Of a DNA stretch of 64,000 nucleotides, positions 15,083 through 24,010 are shown piece by piece (position 1 is the stretch's first letter; each line of letters starts with the position of its first letter). Below the pieces are notes generated by a model. The model made no database searches and was not told the DNA's origin. It saw only the letters and a list, made by a program, of their open reading frames with translations. The stretch is from Zoogloeaceae bacterium (GTDB lineage: Bacteria; Pseudomonadota; Gammaproteobacteria; Burkholderiales; Rhodocyclaceae): the NCBI GenBank assembly GCA_024235675.1, contig JACKLZ010000001.1, forward strand, positions 310,001 through 374,000, read 5' to 3'. Position numbers and translations under genes: made by a program.

Positions 15083-15589
15083 ATGTCGCGAGATACCTAC
15101 GTGATTGATTCGCTGGTCTTCGCGCGCGAAGGTAGGCAGAAGGCAGGGCGAGAGCCGGTAAGCGGCTTTGAACGCCTGTCCAGTCTGGTGTGTGCGCCGT
15201 CAGGTGATGTGGATTTCACCGTGACGGGTGTGCAGGAAAATCTGGGTGAATCCTTTCTTGAGATTGCCGCGAGCTGCACTTTGGTGCTGCGGTGCGAGCG
15301 GTGTCTTGAAGCGATGGCCTGGCCAGTCGAGGTTTCCGGTCGCTTGTTGCTTGTCCCGCCGGGCAAGCCCATGCCGGATGAAGATCTCGAGGTGGATGAA
15401 TACGATCCGATTCGAGCTGATGGCGCCCTTGAGGTGCTGCCGCTGGTTGAAGAAGAGATTCTGCTTGGTATGCCCTTTGCGCCAAGGCACGAACACTGTG
15501 AAGCGCCGCTGCCGTTGGGCGGTGCTGTTAAAAAATCGCCGTTTGCCGTACTCAAGGGATTGAATACGACAAAAGGCACTGAAAAATGA
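15083..15589 (+). CDS. yceD: YceD/DUF177 protein, 168 aa
   Basis: Conserved companion of rpmF, linked to 23S rRNA accumulation in other bacteria. The conserved Cys pair is in LRCERCLE near residue 73, a likely metal site. An acidic segment DEDLEVDEYDPI follows, and the C-terminus has FAVLKGL. The start MSRDTYVIDSLVFAREG matches the family's N-terminus; there is no Shine-Dalgarno sequence before it, consistent with a leaderless message from the promoter at 15045. Confidence 0.88.
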   Translation: MSRDTYVIDSLVFAREGRQKAGREPVSGFERLSSLVCAPSGDVDFTVTGVQENLGESFLEIAASCTLVLRCERCLEAMAWPVEVSGRLLLVPPGKPMPDEDLEVDEYDPIRADGALEVLPLVEEEILLGMPFAPRHEHCEAPLPLGGAVKKSPFAVLKGLNTTKGTEK

Positions 15590-15610
15590 TTGCTCCAAGG
15601 AGTTTTTGCA

Positions 15611-15790
15611 ATGGCTGTTCAACAGAACAAAAAATCGCCCTCCAAGCGTGGCATGCGTCGTTCGCACGACGGCCTGACCGCTGCACCTTTGGCTGTTGAG
15701 TCGACCACGGGTGAAGTTCACCTGCGTCACCACATCAGCCCGAACGGTTTCTACCGCGGCAAGAAAGTCATCAAGACCAAGGGCGAGTAA
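15611..15790 (+). CDS. rpmF: 50S ribosomal protein L32, 59 aa
   Basis: MAVQQNKKSPSKRGMRRSHD is the standard L32 N-terminus; the C-terminus FYRGKKVIKTKGE is also typical. Length is normal. This is the cysteine-free, zinc-independent form. AAGGAG lies 8 nt before ATG. Cotranscribed with yceD; a terminator-like hairpin separates it from plsX. Confidence 0.97.
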   Translation: MAVQQNKKSPSKRGMRRSHDGLTAAPLAVESTTGEVHLRHHISPNGFYRGKKVIKTKGE

Positions 15791-15806
15791 GCCTTGTCGA
15801 AAGAAT

Positions 15807-15840
15807 CGGCGCGACGCGTCCTGCGTTCGCGCCGTTTTTT
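15807..15840 (+). terminator. Intrinsic terminator/attenuator between rpmF and plsX
   Basis: CGGCGCGA pairs with TCGCGCCG (8 bp, extended by three inner pairs) and is followed by TTTTTT at 15835-15840. It probably reduces read-through from the ribosomal-protein gene into plsX. Confidence 0.8.
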
Positions 15841-15876
15841 CGTCCCTATCCTTCCTGAATTTCTGACCCGACGTCG

Positions 15877-16890
15877 ATGAATGTAACGATTGCTGTCGAC
15901 TGCATGGGTGGCGATCACGGCCCGTCCGTGACGGTTCCTGCTGTCTGCGATTTTCTCAAGCGCGGTGCTGGCCCTCAGATCGTGCTGGTTGGCCTGCCTG
16001 AAGCCATTGAGCCTCATTTGTCGGCCATGCCGGCGGAGGTCCGCAAGCGCGTGCGCGTTCAGGCTGCGAGCGAAGTCGTTGGAATGGACGAGCCACCCGC
16101 TACGGCGATGCGCAACAAGAAAGACTCGTCGATGCGCGTGGCGATCAATCTGGTCAAATCGGGTGAAGCGCAAGCCGCCGTGTCCGCAGGGAACACCGGT
16201 GCGCTGATGGCGATATCGCGTTTTGTTCTCAAGACCTTGCCGGGTGTTGATCGGCCCGCGATTGCCTCAATTCTGCCCTCGATGCGCGGCCGGACCTATG
16301 TGCTCGACCTTGGCGCCAACGTCGACTGCACGGCAGAGCACTTGCTTCAGTTCGGTATCATGGGCGCCAGCCTGGTGGCGGCCGTCGAGCATATCGATCG
16401 ACCCACCGTGGGTTTGCTTAATATCGGTGAAGAAGAAATCAAGGGTAATGAGGTGGTGAAGCGCGCTGCCGAGTTGTTGCGCGGGAGTGGGCTGAATTTC
16501 TTTGGTAATGTCGAGGGCAACGATATTTTCAAAGGCACCACCAACGTGGTGGTGTGTGATGGTTTCGTCGGTAACGTCGCGTTGAAAGCCTCCGAAGGGC
16601 TGGCCCAGATGATGGCCACGTTCCTGCGAGAAGAGTTCGGCCGCAACCTCCTGACCAAAGCCTTGGCGGTGCTGGCCATGCCGGTGCTGACGCGTTTCAA
16701 GGGGCGGGTGGATCACCGGCGTTACAATGGCGCGGCCTTGGTGGGTTTGCGCGGCGTGGTGGTCAAGAGCCATGGTTCTGCCGATGCGTTTGCGTTTGAG
16801 CAGGCCATTGCACGGGCTGCCGAGGCAGCAGGTAACCGTTTGCTAGAGCGCATTACCGAACGGATGGGAATGCGGGAGGACGCTGAATGA
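15877..16890 (+). CDS. plsX: Phosphate acyltransferase PlsX, 337 aa
   Basis: Converts acyl-ACP and phosphate to acyl-phosphate, the first step of phospholipid synthesis with PlsY. Starts MNVTIAVDCMGGDHGP, the family hallmark, and carries SAGNTGALMA, LDLGANVDC, NIGEEEIKGNE and VCDGFVGNVALK. Length typical. No strong ribosome site is visible. Stop overlaps fabH by ATGA, so plsX and fabH are coupled. Confidence 0.96.
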   Translation: MNVTIAVDCMGGDHGPSVTVPAVCDFLKRGAGPQIVLVGLPEAIEPHLSAMPAEVRKRVRVQAASEVVGMDEPPATAMRNKKDSSMRVAINLVKSGEAQAAVSAGNTGALMAISRFVLKTLPGVDRPAIASILPSMRGRTYVLDLGANVDCTAEHLLQFGIMGASLVAAVEHIDRPTVGLLNIGEEEIKGNEVVKRAAELLRGSGLNFFGNVEGNDIFKGTTNVVVCDGFVGNVALKASEGLAQMMATFLREEFGRNLLTKALAVLAMPVLTRFKGRVDHRRYNGAALVGLRGVVVKSHGSADAFAFEQAIARAAEAAGNRLLERITERMGMREDAE

Positions 16891-17852
16891 TGTACGCGCG
16901 AATCGCCGGGACAGGCAGCTGTTTGCCAGGTGCCCCTGTAAGTAATGATGATCTGGTGGCCCGCGGTATTGATACGTCGGACGAATGGATTGCCACCCGC
17001 ACCGGGATTCGGGCGCGTCATTTTGCGGCCGACGGACAAAGTTCGAGCGATCTGGCTGAAACCGCTTCGCGCAGAGCGATCGAAGCGGCGGGTATCCAGG
17101 CCGATGAGATTGATCTGATCATCGTCGCGACCTCGACCCCCGACTATATTTTTCCGAGTACGGCGGCACTGCTGCAATCGCGACTCGGTATTCGCAATGA
17201 AAGCCCTGCCTTCGATGTTCAGGCGGTGTGCAGCGGGTTTGTGTATGCGCTGTCCGTTGCCGAGAAATTCATGCGCTCCGGAAGCCACAAAAAAGCGCTG
17301 ATTGTCGGCGCTGAAGTGTTTTCGCGGATTCTCGACTGGAATGACCGCACGACCTGCGTGTTGTTCGGCGATGGCGCTGGCGCTATCGTGCTCGAAGCGT
17401 CTGACCAGCCTGGGATCATCTCGACGGCACTGCATGCCGATGGTGCGCACAATGAAATTCTGTGTGTGCCAGGGACGGTCGCATCGGGCAAGGTGCTGGG
17501 CGACCCTTTCCTGCGCATGGACGGTCAAGCGGTGTTCAAGTTTGCAGTCAAGGTGCTTGGCGATGTGGCGCAAGAAGTGCTCGCGGCCGCTGGATCGACC
17601 GTTGATGACGTCGACTGGTTGATTCCGCATCAGGCAAATGTCCGTATTATTCAGTCCACTGCGAAGCGTCTCGGTTTGCCGTTGGAGCGCGTGGTCAGTA
17701 CCGTGGCGAGCCATGGCAACACCTCAGCCGCATCGATTCCGCTGGCGCTCGATACTGCGATTCGTGACGGTCGCATCCAACGCGGTCAGCGTCTGGTGCT
17801 CGAAGGCGTTGGCGGCGGCTTTACCTGGGGTGCTGCGCTGGTTCAGTATTGA
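16887..17852 (+). CDS. fabH: Beta-ketoacyl-ACP synthase III, 321 aa
   Basis: Condenses acetyl-CoA with malonyl-ACP to start fatty-acid chains. Catalytic Cys115 in FDVQAVCSGF, His in IPHQANVRI (about 246) and Asn in SHGNTSAAS (about 276) form the Cys-His-Asn triad. Length and ends are normal (WGAALVQY). The N-terminus MMYARIAGTGSCLPG allows either of two adjacent ATGs; the first overlaps the plsX stop. Confidence 0.96.
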   Translation: MMYARIAGTGSCLPGAPVSNDDLVARGIDTSDEWIATRTGIRARHFAADGQSSSDLAETASRRAIEAAGIQADEIDLIIVATSTPDYIFPSTAALLQSRLGIRNESPAFDVQAVCSGFVYALSVAEKFMRSGSHKKALIVGAEVFSRILDWNDRTTCVLFGDGAGAIVLEASDQPGIISTALHADGAHNEILCVPGTVASGKVLGDPFLRMDGQAVFKFAVKVLGDVAQEVLAAAGSTVDDVDWLIPHQANVRIIQSTAKRLGLPLERVVSTVASHGNTSAASIPLALDTAIRDGRIQRGQRLVLEGVGGGFTWGAALVQY

Positions 17853-17875
17853 GCCGGGCTGTTCAAGGAATATCA

Positions 17876-18814
17876 ATGAAGTTTGCACTCGTTTTTCCCG
17901 GTCAGGGCTCGCAAGCGGTTGGCATGATGGCCGCGTATGGCGATTCGCCCGAAATTCGTCAAACCTTCCAGGAAGCGTCCGACGCGCTCGGTGAAGATCT
18001 GTGGGCGATGGTTGCCGAAGGCCCGGCCGAGGTGCTGTCGCAGACGGTCAATACCCAGCCCTTGATGCTGACGGCTGGTGTTGCGGTCTATCGTGCCTGG
18101 CTGGCCGCAGGTGGCCCGGCGCCCGATGTGGTCGCAGGCCATAGTCTCGGCGAGTACAGTGCGCTGGTGGCGGCCGGGGTGCTGAAGTTTTCGGATGCGG
18201 TACCGCTGGTGCGCTTCCGCGCAGCGGCCATGCAAACGGCTGTGCCGGCTGGTCAGGGCGCCATGGCGGCCTTGCTGGGCCTGGATGCCGAGGCTGTGAT
18301 TGCGGTATGTGCTGAAGCGGCCGAGGGCGATGTTGTCGAGGCTGCCAACCTGAATGCCCCGGGGCAGATCGTGATCGCCGGCAGCACTGCTGCGGTCGAG
18401 CGCGCGATGGCGCTGGCCAAGACCCGCGGCGCGAAGCGTGCGGTGTTGCTCCCGGTGAGTGCGCCGTTCCATTGCGCCTTGATGAAGCCTGCAGCGGCGC
18501 AGTTGGCAGAGCGCCTGGCAACGGTTGAGCTGAACACGCCTGCCATTCCGGTGCTGAATAACGTCGACGTCGCCGTGTGCTCGTCGGCAGCCGATATTCG
18601 GGATGCGCTGGTACGCCAGGCTTATTCGCCGGTGCGCTGGATCGAATCCCTGGAGGCGATTGCCGCACGCGGTGCGTCTGCTGTCATTGAATGCGGCCCG
18701 GGAAAAGTGCTCGCGGGCCTGACCAAGCGCATCGTCCGTGATGTGCAGGGCGTGGCATTGGTCGATGAGGCCTCGGTGCAGGAGGCGATTGCTTTGGTGA
18801 AGGAAGGCGCATGA
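17876..18814 (+). CDS. fabD: Malonyl-CoA:ACP transacylase, 312 aa
   Basis: Loads malonate onto ACP. FPGQGSQAVGM near the N-terminus forms the oxyanion region; GHSLGEYSA contains nucleophile Ser90; a conserved Arg lies in LVRFRAAAMQ; and PFHCALM supplies the catalytic His. ATG at 17876 follows AAGGA. Stop overlaps fabG by 4 nt. Confidence 0.96.
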   Translation: MKFALVFPGQGSQAVGMMAAYGDSPEIRQTFQEASDALGEDLWAMVAEGPAEVLSQTVNTQPLMLTAGVAVYRAWLAAGGPAPDVVAGHSLGEYSALVAAGVLKFSDAVPLVRFRAAAMQTAVPAGQGAMAALLGLDAEAVIAVCAEAAEGDVVEAANLNAPGQIVIAGSTAAVERAMALAKTRGAKRAVLLPVSAPFHCALMKPAAAQLAERLATVELNTPAIPVLNNVDVAVCSSAADIRDALVRQAYSPVRWIESLEAIAARGASAVIECGPGKVLAGLTKRIVRDVQGVALVDEASVQEAIALVKEGA

Positions 18815-19560
18815 CGAAAGTACTTGAAGCTCAGGTTGCATTGGTGACGGGTGCGTCCCGCGGCATTGGCCGAGCCATCGCGATGGAACTGGCGGGGATG
18901 GGGGCGACCGTGATCGGTACCGCCACGTCCGACGCTGGCGCCGCTGATATTGCCAAGGCCTTGGCTGAAAATGGATTTAGTGGCACCGGTCTGGCGTTGA
19001 ACGTGACCGACGCCGCAGCTTGTGAGGCTGCGATTGCCACGATCGAAAAAGAGTTTGGTGCAGTTGGTATTTTGGTTAACAACGCCGGCATTACGCGCGA
19101 CAACCTCGCCATGCGCATGAAGGATGACGAGTGGGACGCTGTCGTCGATACCAACCTCAAAGCAGTGTTTCGCATGTCGCGCCTCGTGATGCGCGGCATG
19201 ATGAAGGCGCGCCATGGTCGCATCATCAATGTGACCTCGGTGGTTGGCAGCTCGGGTAATCCGGGACAGGCCAATTACGCAGCCGCCAAGGCCGGTGTGG
19301 CAGGCATGGCTCGCGCGCTGGCACGCGAGCTGGGTAGCCGGAATATCACGGTCAATTGTGTTGCACCGGGCTTTATCGATACCGACATGACGCGAGCGTT
19401 GCCCGATGGTGCGCGTGAGGCACTGACGGGGCAGATCGCGGTCGGACGCCTTGGAAAACCTGAAGAAATTGCAGCTGCGGTGGGCTTTTTGGCATCGCCA
19501 GCTGCGTCCTATGTCACTGGTACGACCTTGCATGTCAATGGTGGCATGTACATGGCGTAA
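18811..19560 (+). CDS. fabG: 3-oxoacyl-ACP reductase, 249 aa
   Basis: NADPH-dependent reductase of the elongation cycle. SDR motifs: TGASRGIGRAIA (cofactor loop, about 14-25), NNAGITRDN (about 90), the catalytic Ser in NVTSVVGSSGN, and YAAAKAG (Tyr/Lys). C-terminus VTGTTLHVNGGMYM is typical. ATG overlaps the fabD stop. Confidence 0.96.
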   Translation: MTKVLEAQVALVTGASRGIGRAIAMELAGMGATVIGTATSDAGAADIAKALAENGFSGTGLALNVTDAAACEAAIATIEKEFGAVGILVNNAGITRDNLAMRMKDDEWDAVVDTNLKAVFRMSRLVMRGMMKARHGRIINVTSVVGSSGNPGQANYAAAKAGVAGMARALARELGSRNITVNCVAPGFIDTDMTRALPDGAREALTGQIAVGRLGKPEEIAAAVGFLASPAASYVTGTTLHVNGGMYMA

Positions 19561-19644
19561 ACTTGACGCTATGGGTGCGCTGCCTTTTTGGTAGAATACG
19601 CCCGCCTAAACTACATACCCGCATATCCGGGAAGGAGCTATTTC

Positions 19645-19884
19645 ATGGAGAACATCGAACAACGCGTCAAGAAAATCGTCGCGGAGCAACTCGGTGTTAA
19701 CGAGTCCGAAATCAAGAACGAGTCCTCGTTCGTGGACGATCTTGGTGCTGATTCGCTGGACACCGTGGAACTGGTGATGGCGCTCGAGGAAGAGTTCGAG
19801 TGCGAGATTCCGGACGAAGAGGCTGAGAAGATCACCTCCGTGCAGCAAGCGATCGACTACGTAACTGCGCATCTGAGCAAGTAA
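19645..19884 (+). CDS. acpP: Acyl carrier protein, 79 aa
   Basis: Acidic carrier of growing acyl chains. Ser37 in GADSLDTVELV takes the phosphopantetheine arm added by AcpS (encoded at 33753). Strong GGAAGGAG ribosome site upstream. The 84-bp gap after fabG contains TAGAATACG at 19592, a possible -10 for the extra transcription acpP usually needs, without a clear -35. Confidence 0.97.
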   Translation: MENIEQRVKKIVAEQLGVNESEIKNESSFVDDLGADSLDTVELVMALEEEFECEIPDEEAEKITSVQQAIDYVTAHLSK

Positions 19885-19906
19885 TCAACCGATACCGGAG
19901 CGAACA

Positions 19907-21148
19907 TTGACCCGTCGCAGAGTTGTTGTAACCGGCCTGGGGATCGTATCCCCAGTCGGAAATACTATCCCGGATGCTTGGGACAACATTGTAAATGGCC
20001 GCTCCGGCATCACGGAGATTACGCGCTTTGACGCGTCGGCCTTCCCGGTGCGCATCGCCGGGGAGGTTCAGAATTTTGATATAGGCACCTATCTGTCGCC
20101 CAAAGAGGCGCGACGGATGGATACCTTTATCCATTTCGGCATGGCCGCCGGAATGCAGGCCGTGCGCGATGCCGGGCTGGAGGGCGTCAGCGGCCCTGAT
20201 GCCGAAAGAATTGGCGTGAATATCGGTTCGGGCATCGGCGGTTTGCCGATGATCGAGGCGACGCACGATGACTACCTTCGGGCGGGTCATCGCAAGATTT
20301 CGCCCTTCTTCATCCCCGGTACCATCATCAACATGATCGCCGGTCATCTGTCGATCATGTATGGCTTCAAAGGCCCGTGTCTGGCCATGGTGACGGCATG
20401 TACCACGGCCACCCACTGCATTGGCGAAGCCGCACGCATGATCAAGTACGGTGACGTCGATGTGATGGTCGCCGGCGGTGCCGAGGCTACGATCACGCCG
20501 CTGGCCATTGGTGGTTTCGCGTCAGCCAAGGCACTGTCGACCCGCAATGACGATCCCGCGACGGCGAGTCGTCCGTGGGATTCCGGTCGCGATGGCTTCG
20601 TGCTGGGTGAAGGTGCCGGCGTGGTTGTGCTCGAAGAGTACGAGCGCGCAAAAGCCCGTGGCGCCAAGATCTACGCTGAGGTGGTGGGCTATGGCCTGAG
20701 TGCCGACGCCTATCACATGACCGCGCCTTGCGAGGACGGTGACGGCGCAGCCCGCTCCATGACCAATGCCATCCGGGATGCCAAGCTGTCGCCGACTGAC
20801 TTCGATTACATCAATGCGCACGGCACTTCAACGCCGTTGGGCGATGTGGCCGAAACCGTGGCGGTGAAACGGTGCTTTGGTGAGCACGCCAAGGATCTGG
20901 TGGTCAGTTCAACCAAATCCATGACGGGTCACTTGCTCGGCGCTGCTGGCGGCGTTGAAGCGGTGTTTACGGCGCTCGCAGTACATCATCAGATTGCACC
21001 GCCGACGATCAATATGGTTGATCAGGATCCGGCCTGCGATCTCGATTACGCGGCCAACAAGGCGCGGCCGATGGACATCCGTGTCGCCTTGTCGAACTCC
21101 TTCGGCTTCGGTGGCACGAACGGTACTTTGGCGCTGGCCCGGGTTTAA
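19907..21148 (+). CDS. fabF: Beta-ketoacyl-ACP synthase II, 413 aa
   Basis: Elongates acyl-ACP with malonyl-ACP. Catalytic Cys165 in VTACTTATH, His in NAHGTSTPLGD (about 305) and His in SMTGHLLGAAG (about 342). It starts at TTG 19907 (LTRRRVVVTGLGIVSPVG) with CCGGAG 6 nt upstream; no ATG fits. The TTG may keep FabF lower than ACP. Last gene of the fab cluster. Confidence 0.95.
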   Translation: MTRRRVVVTGLGIVSPVGNTIPDAWDNIVNGRSGITEITRFDASAFPVRIAGEVQNFDIGTYLSPKEARRMDTFIHFGMAAGMQAVRDAGLEGVSGPDAERIGVNIGSGIGGLPMIEATHDDYLRAGHRKISPFFIPGTIINMIAGHLSIMYGFKGPCLAMVTACTTATHCIGEAARMIKYGDVDVMVAGGAEATITPLAIGGFASAKALSTRNDDPATASRPWDSGRDGFVLGEGAGVVVLEEYERAKARGAKIYAEVVGYGLSADAYHMTAPCEDGDGAARSMTNAIRDAKLSPTDFDYINAHGTSTPLGDVAETVAVKRCFGEHAKDLVVSSTKSMTGHLLGAAGGVEAVFTALAVHHQIAPPTINMVDQDPACDLDYAANKARPMDIRVALSNSFGFGGTNGTLALARV

Positions 21149-21154
21149 AAAAAC

Positions 21155-21607
21155 ATGACGGAGGCGGTGTTCCGCCTGCCGCTCACGCTGGAATTGAAGC
21201 CGTCGCGTGACTTGCGCCATCTCTTGATGGTGGCAGGTGGCGCGACGGCTTTGTCTTTGATGGCGACGCCTGGCCTCAGCGGCTGGCTGAGTGCCGGCTG
21301 GGCCGCGGCCGTGATGGCACTTTCGATATTGGCATATCGGCGAACAAGGTCACGACGCCGCCTGACTTTGCTGCCCGATGGGTACTGGATTCCACCCGGC
21401 GAAGCCGACGCGTGTGCTCTGGCGGCCTCCAGTGTGGATCTTTTCGGCGTGTTCTGGCTGCATGGCCGCAGCGAGGACGGACAGCGTCATGCGGTGATGG
21501 TCATGCCGGATGCCTTGGTGCACCCGGAGGGATGGCGCTGGCTGTGTGTGTGGTTCCGAAATGCGCCGCGCCTTCGGCCAATGCCATCAGAAAGCCCCGG
21601 GAATTGA
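21155..21607 (+). CDS. YgfX-like membrane protein, 150 aa
   Basis: Two adjacent hydrophobic segments near residues 23-42 and 45-62 are followed by a basic RRTRSRRR turn and a soluble C-terminal part (LTLLPDGYWIPPGE, RWLCVWFRNAP). This layout matches the YgfX/CptA family, whose members often sit beside nadB and rpoE as here. Starts 6 nt after fabF. Family assignment is from topology and context. Confidence 0.55.
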   Translation: MTEAVFRLPLTLELKPSRDLRHLLMVAGGATALSLMATPGLSGWLSAGWAAAVMALSILAYRRTRSRRRLTLLPDGYWIPPGEADACALAASSVDLFGVFWLHGRSEDGQRHAVMVMPDALVHPEGWRWLCVWFRNAPRLRPMPSESPGN

Positions 21608-21608
21608 A

Positions 21609-23198
21609 TTATTTTGTCGATGCTTTCCGCGGACGGAGGACGGTGTCCCGCGGCCGTGGCTGAAGGCCCGGATAGTCACGGCTGAAATGCAGACCGCGGC
21701 TTTCTTTGCGCCGCAGGGCACTGCGTACGATGAGGTCAGCGGTGGTGACCAGATTGCGCAATTCGATCAAGTCGTTGGTGACCCGGAAGTTGGTGTAGAA
21801 CTCGTTGATTTCACGGGTCAGCAGCCGGATGCGGTGCTGAGCGCGCAGCAGGCGCTTGTTGGTACGGACAATGCCGACGTAGTCCCACATGAAGCGGCGA
21901 AGTTCTTCCCAGTTGTGGGAGATTACGATTTCTTCGTCGGCATCGGTGACCCGGCTTTCGTCCCAGGGCGGTAGGGGCACGGGAGGTAGAACGGGTTGCG
22001 CCAGAATGGCCTCTGCAATGCCTTCGCTGAACACCACACACTCGAGCAGCGAGTTGCTGGCCAGCCGGTTGGCGCCATGCAGACCGGTGCAGGTGGCCTC
22101 GCCGACGGCGTAGAGGCCGGGGAGGTCGGTGCGTCCTTGCAGGTCGGTGACGATCCCGCCGCAGGTGTAGTGGGCCGCGGGAACGACAGGGATGGGCTGG
22201 CGGGTGATGTCGATGCCCAACTCCAGGCAGCGCGCGAGAATGGTCGGGAAGTGCGATTTCAGGAATTCGGCCGGTTTGTGGCTGATATCCAGAAAGACGC
22301 AATCCAGGCCGCGTTTCTTCATTTCGAAGTCGATCGCACGCGCAACGATGTCGCGCGGCGCGAGCTCTGCGCGTTGATCGTGCTCTGGCATGAAGCGCTC
22401 ACCGCTGGGCAAACGCAGCAAACCGCCTTCACCCCGAACGGCTTCAGATACCAGGAAGGACTTGGCTTGCGGGTGGTACAAACAGGTCGGGTGGAACTGG
22501 ATGAACTCCATGTTGGCTACACGACATCCGGCCCGCCAGGCCATGGCGATACCGTCGCCTGTCGCTGTGTCGGGATTGGTGGTGTAGACGTAGACCTTGC
22601 CGGCGCCCCCCGTGGCCAGCACGGTGGCTGAGGCACGCAGCGTCTTGACGTGTTCCTTGTCGATATCGAGGACATAGGCGCCGAGGCAGCCACGGTCTGC
22701 CTGACCCAGCTTGTTGCCGGAAATTAGGTCGATCGCGATATGCCGCTCGAGGACCGTGATGTTCGGGTGGGCCGCGACTTGTCGGCTGAGGGTGGCCTGG
22801 ACGGCTGCACCGGTGGCGTCAGCGGCGTGGATGATGCGCCGGTGGCTATGGCCACCTTCGCGGGTCAGGTGATAGCCGGTGGGGGTATCGTCATCGCGGG
22901 TAAACGGCACGCCGCGATCAATCAGCCACTCGATTGCGCGACGGCTGTTTTCGACGACATGTTGTGTGGCGGCGCGGCTGTTGAGCCCGGCGCCGGCATC
23001 GAAGGTGTCGGAAACATGTGACTCGATACTGTCGGTCGGGTCGAGAACGGCGGCAATGCCGCCTTGCGCCCAGGCACTGGCGCTGTCGCTGAGCGTCCGT
23101 TTGGTGACGATCGCCACCTTGCGATGTTCTGCCAGGCGCAACGCGAGTGACTGGCCGGCCAGGCCGCTTCCGATAATGACAACGTCGAAGGTTTCCAC
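21609..23198 (-). CDS. nadB: L-aspartate oxidase, 529 aa
   Basis: First enzyme of quinolinate and NAD synthesis: oxidises L-aspartate to iminoaspartate with FAD. GSGLAGQSLALRLAE near residue 11 is the FAD-binding loop. SASAWAQGGIAAV, REGGHSHRRIIHA and AHYTCGGI are active-site signatures shared with succinate dehydrogenase-type flavoproteins, and ATCTGLHGANRLASNS is also present. It converges with the YgfX-like gene and diverges from rpoE. Confidence 0.95.
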   Translation of the reverse strand: METFDVVIIGSGLAGQSLALRLAEHRKVAIVTKRTLSDSASAWAQGGIAAVLDPTDSIESHVSDTFDAGAGLNSRAATQHVVENSRRAIEWLIDRGVPFTRDDDTPTGYHLTREGGHSHRRIIHAADATGAAVQATLSRQVAAHPNITVLERHIAIDLISGNKLGQADRGCLGAYVLDIDKEHVKTLRASATVLATGGAGKVYVYTTNPDTATGDGIAMAWRAGCRVANMEFIQFHPTCLYHPQAKSFLVSEAVRGEGGLLRLPSGERFMPEHDQRAELAPRDIVARAIDFEMKKRGLDCVFLDISHKPAEFLKSHFPTILARCLELGIDITRQPIPVVPAAHYTCGGIVTDLQGRTDLPGLYAVGEATCTGLHGANRLASNSLLECVVFSEGIAEAILAQPVLPPVPLPPWDESRVTDADEEIVISHNWEELRRFMWDYVGIVRTNKRLLRAQHRIRLLTREINEFYTNFRVTNDLIELRNLVTTADLIVRSALRRKESRGLHFSRDYPGLQPRPRDTVLRPRKASTK

Positions 23199-23330
23199 CG
23201 ACTGGTTCCAGCGAAATATGGGTCGGCGCCAACTATATCACTCGGTGACATGTCGCTGGTGATGCAAAAACCCCTGCGCTATCTGAACTATTCGCAGAAC
23301 GAGGAGTCGATTGCACAGGTTGATGTGTTT

Positions 23331-23359
23331 TTGGCGTGAGGCACCGGGTTGGTTATACT
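23331..23359 (+). promoter_or_regulatory. Probable sigma-70 promoter for the rpoE operon
   Basis: TTGGCG at 23331-23336, 17-nt spacer, TATACT at 23354-23359, about 50 bp before the rpoE ATG. An additional sigma-E autoregulatory promoter would be expected in 23199-23330; GAACTA at 23285 is a weak partial match only. Confidence 0.6.
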
Positions 23360-23408
23360 TTCGCGGTTTATTCGCCGCCGCGATCGATTTTCGTTTCCCC
23401 CGAGCCAA

Positions 23409-24008
23409 ATGACCGACCGAGAACTGGATCAACAACTTGTTGAGCGCGTACAGCGCGGAGACAAACAGGCATTCGGCCTGTTGGTTTCCAAGTATCAGCG
23501 CAAGTTGCTGCGCTTGCTGTCGCGCCTGATCCGCGACCCCGCTGAGGTGGAGGATGTTGCGCAGGAAACGTTTATCAAGGCCTATCGAGCGCTGCCAGCG
23601 TTTCGCGGCGAAAGTGCGTTTTACACCTGGCTGTATCGCATTGGCGTGAATACGGCGAAGAATTATCTGGTGGCTCAGCGTCGTCGGGCCCCGACGACCA
23701 CGGGGTTCAATTCGGAAGAGGCTGAGACGTTTGAGGATGGAGATCAGTTGCGGGACATCAATACGCCAGAGCGCTTGATGATGTCTCGTCAGATCGGACA
23801 GACCGTCGACATTGCGATGGAAGCATTGCCGGAAGAGTTGAGAACGGCCATTGTTTTGCGCGAAATCGAGGGACTGAGCTACGAGGAAATCGCCGGCATT
23901 ATGGAATGCCCAATTGGTACTGTGCGTTCGCGAATATTTCGGGCGCGCGAGGCGATTGCAGAAAAACTCCGGCCGTTGTTGGATACGGCCCCTGATCAAC
24001 GGTGGTAG
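23409..24008 (+). CDS. rpoE: RNA polymerase sigma-E (RpoE/AlgU), 199 aa
   Basis: ECF sigma factor for envelope stress. Region 2 (about 15-85) has DPAEVEDVAQETFIKAYRA and TWLYRIGVNTAKN; region 4 (about 130-185) has LPEELRTAIVLREIEGLSYE and GTVRSRIFRARE. ATG 23409 gives the standard start MTDRELDQQLVERVQRGD. Followed by its anti-sigma genes rseA, rseB and rseC, so activity is set by regulated proteolysis. Confidence 0.95.
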   Translation: MTDRELDQQLVERVQRGDKQAFGLLVSKYQRKLLRLLSRLIRDPAEVEDVAQETFIKAYRALPAFRGESAFYTWLYRIGVNTAKNYLVAQRRRAPTTTGFNSEEAETFEDGDQLRDINTPERLMMSRQIGQTVDIAMEALPEELRTAIVLREIEGLSYEEIAGIMECPIGTVRSRIFRAREAIAEKLRPLLDTAPDQRW

Positions 24009-24010
24009 GT

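Noticed and set aside
19561..19600. Strong sigma-70 promoter before acpP
   Set aside because: TTGACG at 19563 and TAGAAT at 19592 are 23 bp apart, too far for a normal promoter; only the -10 is plausible.
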